Shown: positions 51,607 through 61,481 of the stretch, piece by piece
How the letters are laid out: every line of letters begins with the position of its first letter
How positions within the stretch are numbered: position 1 is the stretch's first letter
From: Clostridium_AD sp964467165
GTDB lineage: Bacteria; Bacillota; Clostridia; Clostridiales; Clostridiaceae
Length of the DNA stretch: 64,000 bases
Direction of reading: 5' to 3'
Assembly: GCA_964467165.1 (NCBI GenBank)
Contig: CAYXOL010000015.1
Span: forward strand, 29,023-93,022
Notes under the pieces: model-generated
Database searches by the model: none
What the model was told of the DNA's origin: nothing
The model's input: the letters and a program-made list of their open reading frames with translations, nothing else
Program-made: the position numbers and the translations under genes

Positions 51607-52134
51607 TTACAAACAATTATTTATAAATTCATCTCTAAGAATTCCCATAATGATCGTGTCCCTATAACTCCCATAGGAAAAACAAGTCTGTCTCTTTTTT
51701 CCTTCTTGTATAAATCCACATTTTTTATAGCATTGAATTGCTCTTGCATTAAAATCCAACACTTCCAGTTCTATTCTATGTGCAGCCATATCCATGAACA
51801 AATGTTTAATCAATGCCTTTATAGAGTCTTGTCCATATCCTCTATTCCAGAAGTTTTGAGCTATAGTTATACCTAATACATATACATTCTTACATCCACT
51901 AGCTTCTTTATAAGTTATATAGCCTACAACTACACCTTTTTCATTTACGATGCTAATATATTTTTTATCAATATTAACAAATTTATTAAAATTATTTAAT
52001 ATGTCTTCTTTAGATGGAGGTAATACAAAATTACCGTCAAGTCTTCTAACATCTTCATCACACCAAATATCATAAAATATATTTAAATCCCGTCTCTCAA
52101 CACTTCTCAGTAATACCTTATTACCTTTTAGCAT
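51607..52134 (-). CDS. GNAT acetyltransferase, RimJ/RimL type
   Basis: A 175-residue acetyltransferase. The N-terminus MLKGNKVLLRSVERRDLNIF and the acetyl-CoA loop region (LGITIAQNFWNRGYGQDSIKAL near residue 90-112) are typical of the RimJ/RimL group, as is HRIELEVLDFNARAIQCYKKCGF near 120-145. The start follows AAGGAGAAACT. The substrate is unknown: a ribosomal protein N-terminus, an amino sugar or a small amine are all possible. It lies just outside the element. Confidence 0.87.
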   Translation of the reverse strand: MLKGNKVLLRSVERRDLNIFYDIWCDEDVRRLDGNFVLPPSKEDILNNFNKFVNIDKKYISIVNEKGVVVGYITYKEASGCKNVYVLGITIAQNFWNRGYGQDSIKALIKHLFMDMAAHRIELEVLDFNARAIQCYKKCGFIQEGKKRQTCFSYGSYRDTIIMGILRDEFINNCL

Positions 52135-52256
52135 AGTTTCTCCTTATTTTCACCTTCAATATTATTTTACTAATATAATTATACATTTATTTTAACTTTT
52201 ATTCAATAATTGTAAAATTATTTTGTATAATTTTTCTTTAAAGTAAAAATAAAAAA

Positions 52257-52278
52257 ACATCTAACAAATGTTAGATGT
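52257..52278 (-). terminator. Terminator after the first tRNA-Ser pair
   Basis: Perfect arms ACATCTAACA/TGTTAGATGT followed on the minus strand by seven T bases. A copy with one mismatch is at 52599-52620 behind the second tRNA pair. Confidence 0.8.
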
Positions 52279-52281
52279 TTC

Positions 52282-52372
52282 TGGCGGAGAAGGAGGGATT
52301 TGAACCCTCGCACCGGTTACCCAATCTACACCCTTAGCAGGGGCGCCTCTTCAGCCACTTGAGTACTTCTCC
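52282..52372 (-). tRNA. tRNA-Ser (anticodon GCT), copy 1
   Basis: Ninety-one bases with encoded CCA and a long variable arm. Anticodon loop CTGCTAA; acceptor GGAGAAG pairs with CTTCTCC. Identical to 52624-52714. Confidence 0.95.
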
Positions 52373-52404
52373 ATAGCTTAATTTTATGTGCTTATAAAAA
52401 AAAA

Positions 52405-52495
52405 TGGAGGAGGAAGTGGGGTTCGAACCCACGGTACGCTCACACGTACGCCAGTTTTCAAGACTGGTGCCTTAAACCAACTCGACCATTCCTCC
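52405..52495 (-). tRNA. tRNA-Ser (anticodon TGA), copy 1
   Basis: Ninety-one bases with encoded CCA and a long variable arm. Anticodon loop CTTGAAA; acceptor GGAGGAA pairs with TTCCTCC. Identical to 52747-52837. Confidence 0.95.
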
Positions 52496-52623
52496 ATGTC
52501 CTAACGACAAGTTTTATTATATCAGCATAAATATAGCCTGTCAATATATTTATTGAATTTTATTTTTTTAGTTATAAAAAATCTATAAAAAAATAAAAAC
52601 ACCTAACAAATGTTAGATGTTTC

Positions 52624-52714
52624 TGGCGGAGAAGGAGGGATTTGAACCCTCGCACCGGTTACCCAATCTACACCCTTAGCAGGGGCGCCTCTTCAGCCAC
52701 TTGAGTACTTCTCC
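52624..52714 (-). tRNA. tRNA-Ser (anticodon GCT), copy 2
   Basis: Same sequence as 52282-52372, with encoded CCA. Confidence 0.95.
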
Positions 52715-52746
52715 ATAGCTTAATTTTATGTGCTTATAAAAAAAAA

Positions 52747-52837
52747 TGGAGGAGGAAGTGGGGTTCGAACCCACGGTACGCTCACACGTACGCCAGTTTT
52801 CAAGACTGGTGCCTTAAACCAACTCGACCATTCCTCC
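52747..52837 (-). tRNA. tRNA-Ser (anticodon TGA), copy 2
   Basis: Same sequence as 52405-52495, with encoded CCA. Confidence 0.95.
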
Positions 52838-53058
52838 ATGTCATAGCGACAAGTTTTATTATATCAGCATAAATATTTTATGTCAACATGTTTGTGTTTT
52901 ATTTTTATAATATCCTTCATTTTCCTGATCTTATTTTAATATTTCAAATAAATAAACAACTTTAGTATCTCCAAAACGAACCATCCGTTTTTATAAAGAT
53001 ACCCAAGTTGTATATATTTAAGTTATTTATAATTATTATAATATATTAACTTAATCAT

Positions 53059-54342
53059 TTATTTTGAAATTATAGTTTTTCCACCCATATATTTCACTAA
53101 TGCTTCTGGAATAGTTACTGATCCATCTGCGTTTTGATAATTTTCAAGAACTGAAGCTAAGGCTCTTCCTACTGCTACTCCTGATCCATTTAGTGTATGA
53201 ATATACTTAGGCTTATCTTTTTTATCCTCTTTGTATCTTATATTTGCACGTCTTGCTTGGTAATCCTCAAAATTACTACAACTAGATATTTCTACATACT
53301 TGTTATAACTTGGCATCCAAACTTCAATATCATATTTAAATGATGCAGTAAATCCTAAATCCCCCTTACATATCTTAACTATTCTATAAGGCAGACCAAG
53401 TCCTTGTAATACTGATTCTGCATCTACAAGTAATTTTTCAAGCTCTGCATAAGAATCCTCAGGCTTCGTAAATTTAAGTAGTTCTACCTTATTAAATTGA
53501 TGTTGCCTTATAAGGCCTCTAGTATCTCTTCCAGCAGATCCCGCTTCTGATCTAAAGCATGCACTATAGGCAACATGCTTTATAGGTAAATCTTGCCCAT
53601 TTAATATTTCATCTCTATAGATGTTTGTAACAGGTACCTCTGCAGTAGGTATTAAAAAATAGTCCGTATTAGCCACTTTAAAGGCATCTTCTTCGAATTT
53701 AGGTAATTGACCCGTTCCTATCATACTTTGTCTATTAACCATGTATGGCGGCAATATTTCTGTATATCCATTTATGTCCACATGACAATCTAAAAAGTAA
53801 GTTATTATTGCTCTTTCTAGTCTTGCTCCCTGGCCTTTGTATACTGTAAATCTTGAACCTGTAATCTTTCCACCTCTTTCGAAATCTAAAATATCATTGT
53901 TTATTCCTAAATCCCAATGAGCTTTAGTTTCAAAATTGAACTCTTTTGGCTGTCCCCATCTTCTTACTTCAACATTATCTTCCTCTGTATCACCTTGTGG
54001 TACATTTTTACTTGGTATATTGGGAATTCTCAGCATAATGTTTTTGATTTTATCATCCACTATGGATAGTTCAACATCAAAATTTTTGATTTCATCTGAA
54101 AGTTTTTTCATTTCAATCATAATTTCATCTACATTTTGGCCATCTTTTTTAAGTTTAGGAATTAATGCAGATTGAGTATTTCTTCTGTTTTTTAATTCTT
54201 CAACCTCCATTAGTATATCTCTTCTTCTTTTATCAAGAGCTACAACGTCATCAATTATTGATATATCAAAATTTTCCCCTCTATCTGCCATTAAAGCTTT
54301 TATCTCTTCCGGATTATTTCTTATTCTTTTTAAATCCAACAT
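53059..54342 (-). CDS. serS: Seryl-tRNA synthetase
   Basis: A class II synthetase of 427 residues, normal length, charging tRNA-Ser. The N-terminus MLDLKRIRNNPEEIK leads into the long antiparallel coiled coil (about 30-100) that reads the tRNA variable arm. Motif 2 is ACFRSEAGSAGRDTRGLIRQHQF near residue 260, and motif 3 is NGSGVAVGRALASVLENYQ near 380. The start follows TAAGGAGGAATAGTT. It is directly upstream of four tRNA-Ser genes on the same strand. No T-box leader was found in the 155 bases in front of it. Confidence 0.97.
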   Translation of the reverse strand: MLDLKRIRNNPEEIKALMADRGENFDISIIDDVVALDKRRRDILMEVEELKNRRNTQSALIPKLKKDGQNVDEIMIEMKKLSDEIKNFDVELSIVDDKIKNIMLRIPNIPSKNVPQGDTEEDNVEVRRWGQPKEFNFETKAHWDLGINNDILDFERGGKITGSRFTVYKGQGARLERAIITYFLDCHVDINGYTEILPPYMVNRQSMIGTGQLPKFEEDAFKVANTDYFLIPTAEVPVTNIYRDEILNGQDLPIKHVAYSACFRSEAGSAGRDTRGLIRQHQFNKVELLKFTKPEDSYAELEKLLVDAESVLQGLGLPYRIVKICKGDLGFTASFKYDIEVWMPSYNKYVEISSCSNFEDYQARRANIRYKEDKKDKPKYIHTLNGSGVAVGRALASVLENYQNADGSVTIPEALVKYMGGKTIISK

Positions 54343-54404
54343 AACTATTCCTCCTTATTATTCATTATTTATAATTTATAATTTGATATTCACAATTCTT
54401 AATT

Positions 54405-54473
54405 GTATACTCTAATTAATTTTGAGTATACAAAAGGAGTCTTCGTCCCCATGAAAAAGGAACTACCGACTCC
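54405..54473 (-). terminator. Two hairpins between DUF1667 gene and serS
   Basis: One hairpin pairs GGAGTC (54436) with GACTCC (54468) with an inner stem and is followed on the minus strand by TTTTG, so it may be a weak terminator. Next to it GTATACTC and GAGTATAC form a second inverted repeat at about 54405-54431, near where the serS promoter should be. Confidence 0.45.
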
Positions 54474-54497
54474 CACTTCATTGTGAAATTATTTATT

Positions 54498-54776
54498 TTA
54501 GATATCCGCCTCAATACTATTTACCTCAATATTTTTTGTGCAGATAATATCAACTCCCGTATTAAGTATATTCTTACATACTACATCCCCTATTTTTAAA
54601 GGTGGTCCTACGTGTATTCTACTTAATGCTTTTGAACAATCGATCCATAACTTCTTATTAATAGGCTTACTACTTTTCACTGAAACAACATTTGATAAAT
54701 TAGAGCCTTTTATTCTAACCAAGGTTGTTAGTATTTCATCATTTTCAAATGACTCGCAAGCATTTTCTTGTATCAA
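54498..54776 (-). CDS. DUF1667 protein, N-terminally short
   Basis: A 92-residue DUF1667 protein; the family accompanies GlpA-type FAD oxidoreductases. The C-terminal part is normal (TTLVRIKGS, SSKPINKKLWIDCSKAL, GPPLKIGDVVCKNILNTGVDIICTKN). The usual N-terminal half with its CPxGC cysteine motif is missing; the frame begins with a TTG about ten bases after AGGAG. It starts 13 bases after the oxidoreductase stop. In related clostridia a second FAD protein usually lies between these two genes, so a deletion may have joined them. It may be non-functional. Confidence 0.75.
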   Translation of the reverse strand: MIQENACESFENDEILTTLVRIKGSNLSNVVSVKSSKPINKKLWIDCSKALSRIHVGPPLKIGDVVCKNILNTGVDIICTKNIEVNSIEADI

Positions 54777-54789
54777 ATAAACTCATCTC

Positions 54790-56187
54790 CTACATACTAT
54801 CAAATTCTTTTATTCTACATAGTACAATATTAGAATTTTTTGAGTCCTTTACTATTTCCGTCATTTTTTTATTGGTTTCTCTTGCCAAAATAGAAACAAT
54901 TTTATTTAAACAATGTGACCCTTGACAATTTCCAAAGGCAGCACCCGTTCTTCTTTTAACCCCTTCTACTGTTCTTGCACCTAAAGGTCTACGTATAGCA
55001 TCTACTATTTCCCCTTCTGTTACTTTTTCACAGGCACATATTATTTTACCATACTTATTATCTACTTTAATAATACTTTTTCTTTCTTCATCGGACATTT
55101 CTCTAAATTTATAAGTTTCTCTTCTCTTGTCATTAAAATCTTTTTTTAGCTTACATTGCATTTTACTAACTACGCTCTCACATACAATATTGGCTATAGA
55201 AGGAGTCATAGTCACTTGGCCATAATGTTTTCCCTTAATTTGAATAAGTCCATCATCAATACCACTATCATCTATTACCATTGGTTCATCAAAAAAAGGC
55301 CAATCCAAAAACATTTTAACATCCATATTGTCTACACCATTTGTTATCTTAGATACTCTATCTACTACTTCACTATAGCTAACATTATCTTTTGTGCTAA
55401 TAGCAGCTACAGTATCTCCCTCAATGGTTGGCAATGTGTAAATACGCTCTCCTTTAGCATTAAACATAAATAATGCATGAGAAAATCTTTGTTTTTCATT
55501 ATTATCTAAAAGTATGTATTTTAATATTCCTTCATTAGTATTTACATCAAGTTTCTTTTCATTTACTATGCTGTAATTTTCAGAAGGAGTTGTATTTATT
55601 ACCATTTTACAAGTAAATTTATTTTTATTAGTAACTACTCTAAACCCTTTTGATATGCCTTGAATGTCTATTACTTCTTCTTCTAATCTAAATTTAACCC
55701 CATTATCAAAAGCTACTTCGCCATAAGCCAGCGCTAAGTCAAATGGACAAATCACACCGGTATTTTTGGAATATAATCCTTTTTTTATGTGAACATTTAA
55801 ATTTGGTTCCATTTCATATATGTATTTAGATTCTAAAATCAATACATCTTTTGTGCCTCTATCTATTGCTCTTTTATATGTTTTTTCAATCATGGCAGAC
55901 TCTTCATCTGTTTGAGCAATTATTAGGGATCCACACCTTTTAAAAGGGACATTAAATTTAGCAGTTATAGTATCCATCATTTTATTTCCCATACGTTCAA
56001 GCTTTGAAGTTAAAGTATCATCGCTTTCAACTCCATCATATATCATAGAAGTGTTTATTAATGCTACGTCATCAGCTATATCGTAGTCTTTTTCAATTAC
56101 CGCGATGTTAAGATTGTATTTTGAGATTTCATAAGCCACTGCGCAACCTATTATACCTCCGCCCAAAATAAGTACATCATAATCCAT
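54790..56187 (-). CDS. GlpA-like FAD-dependent oxidoreductase with BFD-type [2Fe-2S] domain
   Basis: A flavoprotein of about 465 residues, probably an anaerobic glycerol-3-phosphate or 2-hydroxyacid dehydrogenase. The FAD site is DYDVLILGGGIIGCAVAYEI at residues 2-21. The DAO domain continues to about residue 360, and the C-terminal BFD-like domain has cysteines in ICACEKVTEGEI and GNCQGSHCLNKI. The ATG at 56187 follows TTGGAGGATTACT and removes eight codons of the longer frame. Family members work with a second FAD protein and DUF1667; only a shortened DUF1667 follows here. Confidence 0.85.
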   Translation of the reverse strand: MDYDVLILGGGIIGCAVAYEISKYNLNIAVIEKDYDIADDVALINTSMIYDGVESDDTLTSKLERMGNKMMDTITAKFNVPFKRCGSLIIAQTDEESAMIEKTYKRAIDRGTKDVLILESKYIYEMEPNLNVHIKKGLYSKNTGVICPFDLALAYGEVAFDNGVKFRLEEEVIDIQGISKGFRVVTNKNKFTCKMVINTTPSENYSIVNEKKLDVNTNEGILKYILLDNNEKQRFSHALFMFNAKGERIYTLPTIEGDTVAAISTKDNVSYSEVVDRVSKITNGVDNMDVKMFLDWPFFDEPMVIDDSGIDDGLIQIKGKHYGQVTMTPSIANIVCESVVSKMQCKLKKDFNDKRRETYKFREMSDEERKSIIKVDNKYGKIICACEKVTEGEIVDAIRRPLGARTVEGVKRRTGAAFGNCQGSHCLNKIVSILARETNKKMTEIVKDSKNSNIVLCRIKEFDSM

Positions 56188-56278
56188 AGTAATCCTCCAA
56201 CCTAAAACCAAACTTTATTACTTTACATTATTATTATATCCCTTTTTTAAAAAAGAGACACTATTTATATATATAAAC

Positions 56279-58498
56279 CTAGCAATTGGTATTATAGTCA
56301 AAAAACATTTGCTTTAAACTGTCTTTATTTATAGGTTTATTTAAAACAAAATCAACATTATTCATTTCTTGACCATCAAAAGAACCAACCCAACCTGTCA
56401 TCAGGCAAAAATATGTGTTCTTATTTATTTCCTTAATTTTTTGTGCCACTTGTAGTCCATTAATAGTGGGCATAGTAAAGTCACAAACAATTATATCATA
56501 TTTTCTCCTTTTTAATTCTAAATCTATATTTTCACAGCCGCAGGTTTTTATCTTACATTTTGCAATTGACTTTATCATACTAGAAACAACACTTCTTATT
56601 TGCTCTTGATCATCAATAATCAGAACATTTCCCTTAAAGTCAATTATATTCCCTGAAACTTCATCATAGTTATTAATTATATTTTCACATATAGGTAATT
56701 TAACAATAAAAGAGGTACCTACATTTTCTTCGCTTTCAATTTTCATGCTCCCTTTATGTGATAGTATTATATTATAAGAAATGCTAAGTCCAAGCCCTGA
56801 ACCATTATTCCCTTTAGTTGTAAAGAATGGTTCGAATATTCTTTTTTGAACCTCTTTTTTCATTCCACTTCCATTATCTCTTATCTCTACAATAACCTTA
56901 CCGGCTTTATTTTTTGTAATAACTTCTATTTTACCACCTTTGGGCATAGCATCTATTGCATTTGCTATTATGTTTATAAAAACCTCTCTAATTTCAGTTA
57001 TATTTCCTTGTACTGTTTCATTAGATTTTAAGGATTTAATTATGTCTATTTTTATCCCTTTAAACACACTTTCTGTCAACCACTTGCTTTTAGTTAAATC
57101 TATGGCATCTGTTATTGCACCGTCTATACTAAATGCATGAATATCATCATCATTATATTTCTTTGTTAATCTTTTAACCTTGTTAGTTATATTCATCCCA
57201 TCATAAGCACAAATTTCTATTACACTAAGTAACTTGAAATTTTCTTTATCCTGAACTGTATCTTTTAAAAGTTGAACAGAACCTAAAATTGGGGTAAGTA
57301 TATTGTTTATGTCATGAGTTATTCCTGCAGCCATTTCTCCCATAGTTTTCAATTTTTCGTTTTGTATTAGTCTACTTTGCATATCAGAAAATCTTTTTTG
57401 CTCTTGAATCAAATAAAACGCTGTTTTACATATTGATTTTAAGTTATCTATACTATTTTTAGATAATTCTCTATTATTTTCATATCTACCTATCCATATT
57501 ACCCCTTTAGCTATATCATAGTACTCTACTGCAATAGCCATATAACTGACTATACCTATTAATTTGAATTTATCTACTAATTTGGGGTCAACAATTTCAC
57601 TTGCATTCAATAATATATCTACATTGCCATTTAATACAATTTCATTGAATTTATTAAGGTACTGAATTATTTCTGAATCGTTAATTAAGTAGTATTTATG
57701 CTTTTTCGTGATGCCATAATAACTATCTATAGCTATTACGTTTTCTTGTTCTTTAAGTGAACTGTGTAATATGCAAAAATCCACATCACATACATCCTTA
57801 ATTTTACTCATTATAATCTTTTTAAATTCATTCTCATCCGTACTTTTAGGAATGTTAGAAAAAATATCATTAAATAATACTAAATTATTATTCTGGTATT
57901 TTAATTGTGAATTAGACTGTATCATCCATATTGCTTTTTCTATTTCATCTTTATTTTTAAATTCCATTTCTCTACTTCTATCTATAATAATTAGTTTTTC
58001 AAATAAATTACTAAATCTATATAATTTATTATAGCTATAAGCACTATTTTCAATATAAACCATATTAGAAATATTATCATTTGAAATTTCTATTATTTTT
58101 TCAACGCACTTAATTACAGTTTCTAATGTATATGCCCTTTTAATTACATTTTTAAAATCCCATATAATTCTCAATTTTTGTTTGACAACAGAAATAATAT
58201 CAATAATATCTAAAAACTCTTTATAGTCATAATCAAAAGCCGCAATATTATAGGTTTTTATTTTAAATTTACCTGTATTTATATTTTGCCTGATGAATTG
58301 TTCCTCACTATTAAAATTTTTTTCAATATTTTTATAAAAAATGTCATCTGTAAAAAATATTATTTTTTCTCCGTTTATAAGAGCATCAGAAATATACTTT
58401 TTTATTATCTTAGGTAAATTATTAATATTTAAAAGATCTGTACCTATACATAATGAATTTTTACCATCCTTATAAAAATTTTTATTTACATATTTCAT
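56279..58498 (-). CDS. Hybrid sensor histidine kinase with MEDS-like N-terminus and receiver domain
   Basis: A cytoplasmic kinase of 739 residues with no membrane helix. Residues 1-190 resemble the MEDS/DcmR sensory domain (LCIGTDLLNINNLPKIIKKY). A GAF-like domain lies about 210-360. The HisKA box MGEMAAGITHDINNILTPIL near residue 390 carries the phospho-acceptor His; the ATPase boxes are REVFINIIANAIDAMP and GSGLGLSISYNIILSHKG. A C-terminal receiver (about 620-735) has IDDQEQIRS and phospho-acceptor Asp in IIVCDFTMPTINGL. No output gene is adjacent. The start follows GAGGGGTATATT. Confidence 0.88.
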   Translation of the reverse strand: MKYVNKNFYKDGKNSLCIGTDLLNINNLPKIIKKYISDALINGEKIIFFTDDIFYKNIEKNFNSEEQFIRQNINTGKFKIKTYNIAAFDYDYKEFLDIIDIISVVKQKLRIIWDFKNVIKRAYTLETVIKCVEKIIEISNDNISNMVYIENSAYSYNKLYRFSNLFEKLIIIDRSREMEFKNKDEIEKAIWMIQSNSQLKYQNNNLVLFNDIFSNIPKSTDENEFKKIIMSKIKDVCDVDFCILHSSLKEQENVIAIDSYYGITKKHKYYLINDSEIIQYLNKFNEIVLNGNVDILLNASEIVDPKLVDKFKLIGIVSYMAIAVEYYDIAKGVIWIGRYENNRELSKNSIDNLKSICKTAFYLIQEQKRFSDMQSRLIQNEKLKTMGEMAAGITHDINNILTPILGSVQLLKDTVQDKENFKLLSVIEICAYDGMNITNKVKRLTKKYNDDDIHAFSIDGAITDAIDLTKSKWLTESVFKGIKIDIIKSLKSNETVQGNITEIREVFINIIANAIDAMPKGGKIEVITKNKAGKVIVEIRDNGSGMKKEVQKRIFEPFFTTKGNNGSGLGLSISYNIILSHKGSMKIESEENVGTSFIVKLPICENIINNYDEVSGNIIDFKGNVLIIDDQEQIRSVVSSMIKSIAKCKIKTCGCENIDLELKRRKYDIIVCDFTMPTINGLQVAQKIKEINKNTYFCLMTGWVGSFDGQEMNNVDFVLNKPINKDSLKQMFFDYNTNC

Positions 58499-58637
58499 AA
58501 TATACCCCTCACATCCCTTATACTCTTATACTCTCTTATATATACTGTTATTCGACATTTTATTTCAATTTCCTTTGTTTTATACAATATTATATTCATT
58601 TTTTCATAAACCACATAAAATTATAGCATAGAAACAA

Positions 58638-58659
58638 GGGCATATAAGAATATATGCCC
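58638..58659 (-). terminator. Hairpin after the UPF0182 gene
   Basis: Nine-base perfect arms GGGCATATA/TATATGCCC around AGAA. No strong T run follows, so it is a weak terminator candidate in the 262-base gap. Confidence 0.5.
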
Positions 58660-58760
58660 TAAGTTAACATTTTATGCTGGTATAGTGTAATATAAAACAT
58701 ATAAAAAACTCATAATTTATTTAATATAACTCCATTATGTCAAATAAATTTAGATATATT

Positions 58761-61481
58761 TTACTTACCTATCTTCTCTAACACATCACCTAATTGTTTT
58801 ATAAATGTTCCATATTCAACCCAATTACCATTTTTTTGCGCATCTAGTGCCTTGTTATATAAATCTTTAGCAATCTTTATATTTTCATATGCTTTTGCAT
58901 CTATGGTTAAGCTATCTTCATGTTTTGGCGTATTGTTTTTATCAGTATAATTAAATATTTCCTTAAGTGCTGACTCTATATTGTCAGCTAAAATTATTCT
59001 TTCACCATAAGATACCACAATCTTTTTCATCTCTGGTATGCTTTTTTCTCCCTTAGCTCTCAAATACATAGTTTTTACATAAAGCAATGAATTCTTTATT
59101 GGTATAATTGTAGTTTCACCAAATTGAACTTCCGACCCTTGTGTATTCCAAAGGGATAATTCTTTGGATATTAATGTGTCCTGATTCATTTTTTGTTTAA
59201 ATTGTATCGGACTATATACCGGTGCACTTGATGGGAATTTATATAAAAACATTGCTCCATAATTATCTCCATCCATCCTTGCCCCTAGTATCGATACCAT
59301 ATTATCTCGTCCTTTGGTATTAAAATATTCCTGTAAAACCATTTCTTCCTTTCTTTCCTTGGGCAATTTCATTATTAGGTAAGATGCTTCATTTACCGTT
59401 TCTTTACCCTCTACCTTCTCTTGGTTGGTTGCTATTGACCATACATCATCTCCATTGTAAAATGTTCCTGGATCTGTTACATGATATCTATTAAGTGTAT
59501 TGCATTGTAAATTAAATATCTCTTCTGGATACCTAAAGTGATCCTTTATGCCTCTAGGGATTGATTCAGGCATCTTAAATAATTTTGGAAATATCCTGGA
59601 GTAGCTATTTGCAATAGGATCATTTTTATCAACTAAATAAAATTCTGGTATCCCTTCTACTGCGTCTATGACAACTTTAATGGAGTTTCTAATATAATTT
59701 AAACCATTTTGTGTTTGTGAGAAGGGATATTTATTTGAAGTTGTATATGCATCTATAATCCAATATAATTTTCCTTGGTTTATTACAATATACGGGTTAC
59801 TATCATATGTTAAAAATGGAGCAATTTTATTTACTCTTTCAACTATATTTCTATTTATTAATATCTTACTATTAGGAGTTATATCCCTGGATATTAAAAA
59901 CTTAGTGCTTTTTTTATTTATTGCAAATAAAATTCTATTTGCTAGGTTCATTTTTATACCAGCATTTCCTTCATAGTTATTCATCTGATTTTCTCCGACC
60001 TTAGGATAGTCTAATTCTCCAATTTTAGTGTTAACAATACTATAGTCATTGGTTTTTTCACCAAAATATATCCTAGGATTATCTAATTTTATATCTGTGT
60101 TATTCTCCAGTGGAATATTTTTAATTATAAAATCTGGTTGACCCTCGCTAGTTACAGAATTTACTTTACTCACAACTATTCCATATCCATGTGTATAAAC
60201 TAAATGTCTATTTTGCCAAGTATTGGAATTATCTTTTAATGAATCTAAATCAATTTCCCTCGGTGCAATAAACACTTGTCTATATTTACCATTAACATTG
60301 TATCTATCAATATCTATATCATTAAACCCATAATAAAACCTCATATACTGGAATTGATTATAAAATTCTAAGGCTTGCTTAGAAGAGTTTATTTTTATAT
60401 TGTCTATTGTATCTTTATTTGAAACAATATCCTCTTTAGTTAAATTATTTTTTATTTCAAAAGGGATTTCTTGTATATTGTCGATATTAAAAGCTTTTCT
60501 TGTATTATCTATATTGTATTGAATATATGGTTTTTCCAAGCTTTTTTCATTTGATTGTACTTGAAATTTCTGAACTGCAGTTGATGTTATATTTTCTCCG
60601 AAAATTAGTACGATAATTACAATAATAGATATAATCATTAGTTTTGATTTATAAGTAATAATGCTTATAAAAGTAATTATAGATGCAATAAATGCTGCTA
60701 CTGCTATTATCTGATAGAACTTCAGTGTTATGTGCACATCTGTGTAACTTGCCCCAAAAACCATTCCCTTTTGTGAGTATACTAAATTCCAAGATTTTAT
60801 TAAGTATCCCAAAGATACTAGAAATAGTATTAGCGTGGATACAACAGCAAGTTGTCTTCCTGCAAATTCAGTTATTCTACTTTTAAAACTTTTAAATCTA
60901 GATAAATTATTCCCTTTATTAGAATTTAATAAATGATCCTTTGTAGTTAGGATAAAATATATTATTACTGTAATAACTACTATAAATATTAATGCTGTTG
61001 TTAATGTTTTATACAATGATTCAATTAACGGAAGTTTAAATATATAAAAAGAAATGTCTTTTTTAAACAGTGGGTCTACAGTGTTAAAGCTTGTAGAATT
61101 TAAAAATTGGAGTATTTTATACCAATAATTTGATGCAAAGGTACCAGATATTATAAAAGAAATTATAATATTTATTACAGTACTTATTTTCTGTTCCAAA
61201 TTTTCTGTTTTTTCATTGACCTCAACCGACTTTTTCCATCTTACAATACTCCTTTTAAATGATTTATAATATGTCCATATCCCAATATAGCACACTATAA
61301 ATGTAGGCACCATGAGTCTTAAAACCCAGGTTACTCCTGCAGCGTATACTGATAAATACTTCACTTCCTCAAACCATTGTATGTTTATTAGTAAGTTAAC
61401 AATGTTACCTAAAAACACTAACATTACTAGTATTATTCCCAATATAACAACCATGGCCTTGCTCTTTTTAATACTTATCAC
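58761..61481 (-). CDS. UPF0182 family membrane protein
   Basis: A 906-residue integral membrane protein of unknown function. The first 300 residues contain seven hydrophobic helices; the large C-terminal part is extracytoplasmic or soluble, with family blocks QYNIDNTRKAFNI near 320, GYGIVVSKVN near 450, LTYDSNPYIVINQGKLYWIIDAYTTSNKYPFS near 580, and FRYPEEIFNLQ near 690. The frame opens with GTG that overlaps the preceding stop as GTGA; the ribosome site (AAGAG) is weak, and the ATG nine codons later is an alternative. It is translationally coupled to the DUF362 ferredoxin-like gene. Confidence 0.88.
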   Translation of the reverse strand: MISIKKSKAMVVILGIILVMLVFLGNIVNLLINIQWFEEVKYLSVYAAGVTWVLRLMVPTFIVCYIGIWTYYKSFKRSIVRWKKSVEVNEKTENLEQKISTVINIIISFIISGTFASNYWYKILQFLNSTSFNTVDPLFKKDISFYIFKLPLIESLYKTLTTALIFIVVITVIIYFILTTKDHLLNSNKGNNLSRFKSFKSRITEFAGRQLAVVSTLILFLVSLGYLIKSWNLVYSQKGMVFGASYTDVHITLKFYQIIAVAAFIASIITFISIITYKSKLMIISIIVIIVLIFGENITSTAVQKFQVQSNEKSLEKPYIQYNIDNTRKAFNIDNIQEIPFEIKNNLTKEDIVSNKDTIDNIKINSSKQALEFYNQFQYMRFYYGFNDIDIDRYNVNGKYRQVFIAPREIDLDSLKDNSNTWQNRHLVYTHGYGIVVSKVNSVTSEGQPDFIIKNIPLENNTDIKLDNPRIYFGEKTNDYSIVNTKIGELDYPKVGENQMNNYEGNAGIKMNLANRILFAINKKSTKFLISRDITPNSKILINRNIVERVNKIAPFLTYDSNPYIVINQGKLYWIIDAYTTSNKYPFSQTQNGLNYIRNSIKVVIDAVEGIPEFYLVDKNDPIANSYSRIFPKLFKMPESIPRGIKDHFRYPEEIFNLQCNTLNRYHVTDPGTFYNGDDVWSIATNQEKVEGKETVNEASYLIMKLPKERKEEMVLQEYFNTKGRDNMVSILGARMDGDNYGAMFLYKFPSSAPVYSPIQFKQKMNQDTLISKELSLWNTQGSEVQFGETTIIPIKNSLLYVKTMYLRAKGEKSIPEMKKIVVSYGERIILADNIESALKEIFNYTDKNNTPKHEDSLTIDAKAYENIKIAKDLYNKALDAQKNGNWVEYGTFIKQLGDVLEKIGK

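Larger units (their letters stand above)
52251..52882. repeat. Tandem duplication of a 342-bp tRNA-Ser unit
   Basis: Two successive units, each with a terminator hairpin, tRNA-Ser(GCT) and tRNA-Ser(TGA), are offset by exactly 342 bases. The tRNA genes are identical; only a few differences occur in the spacers (for example TGTCCTAACG against TGTCATAGCG), so the duplication is recent or kept uniform by gene conversion. Confidence 0.9.

Noticed and set aside
54343..54497. T-box riboswitch in front of serS
   Set aside because: The conserved T-box antiterminator sequence and specifier-loop layout were not found, and the gap is too short for a full leader.
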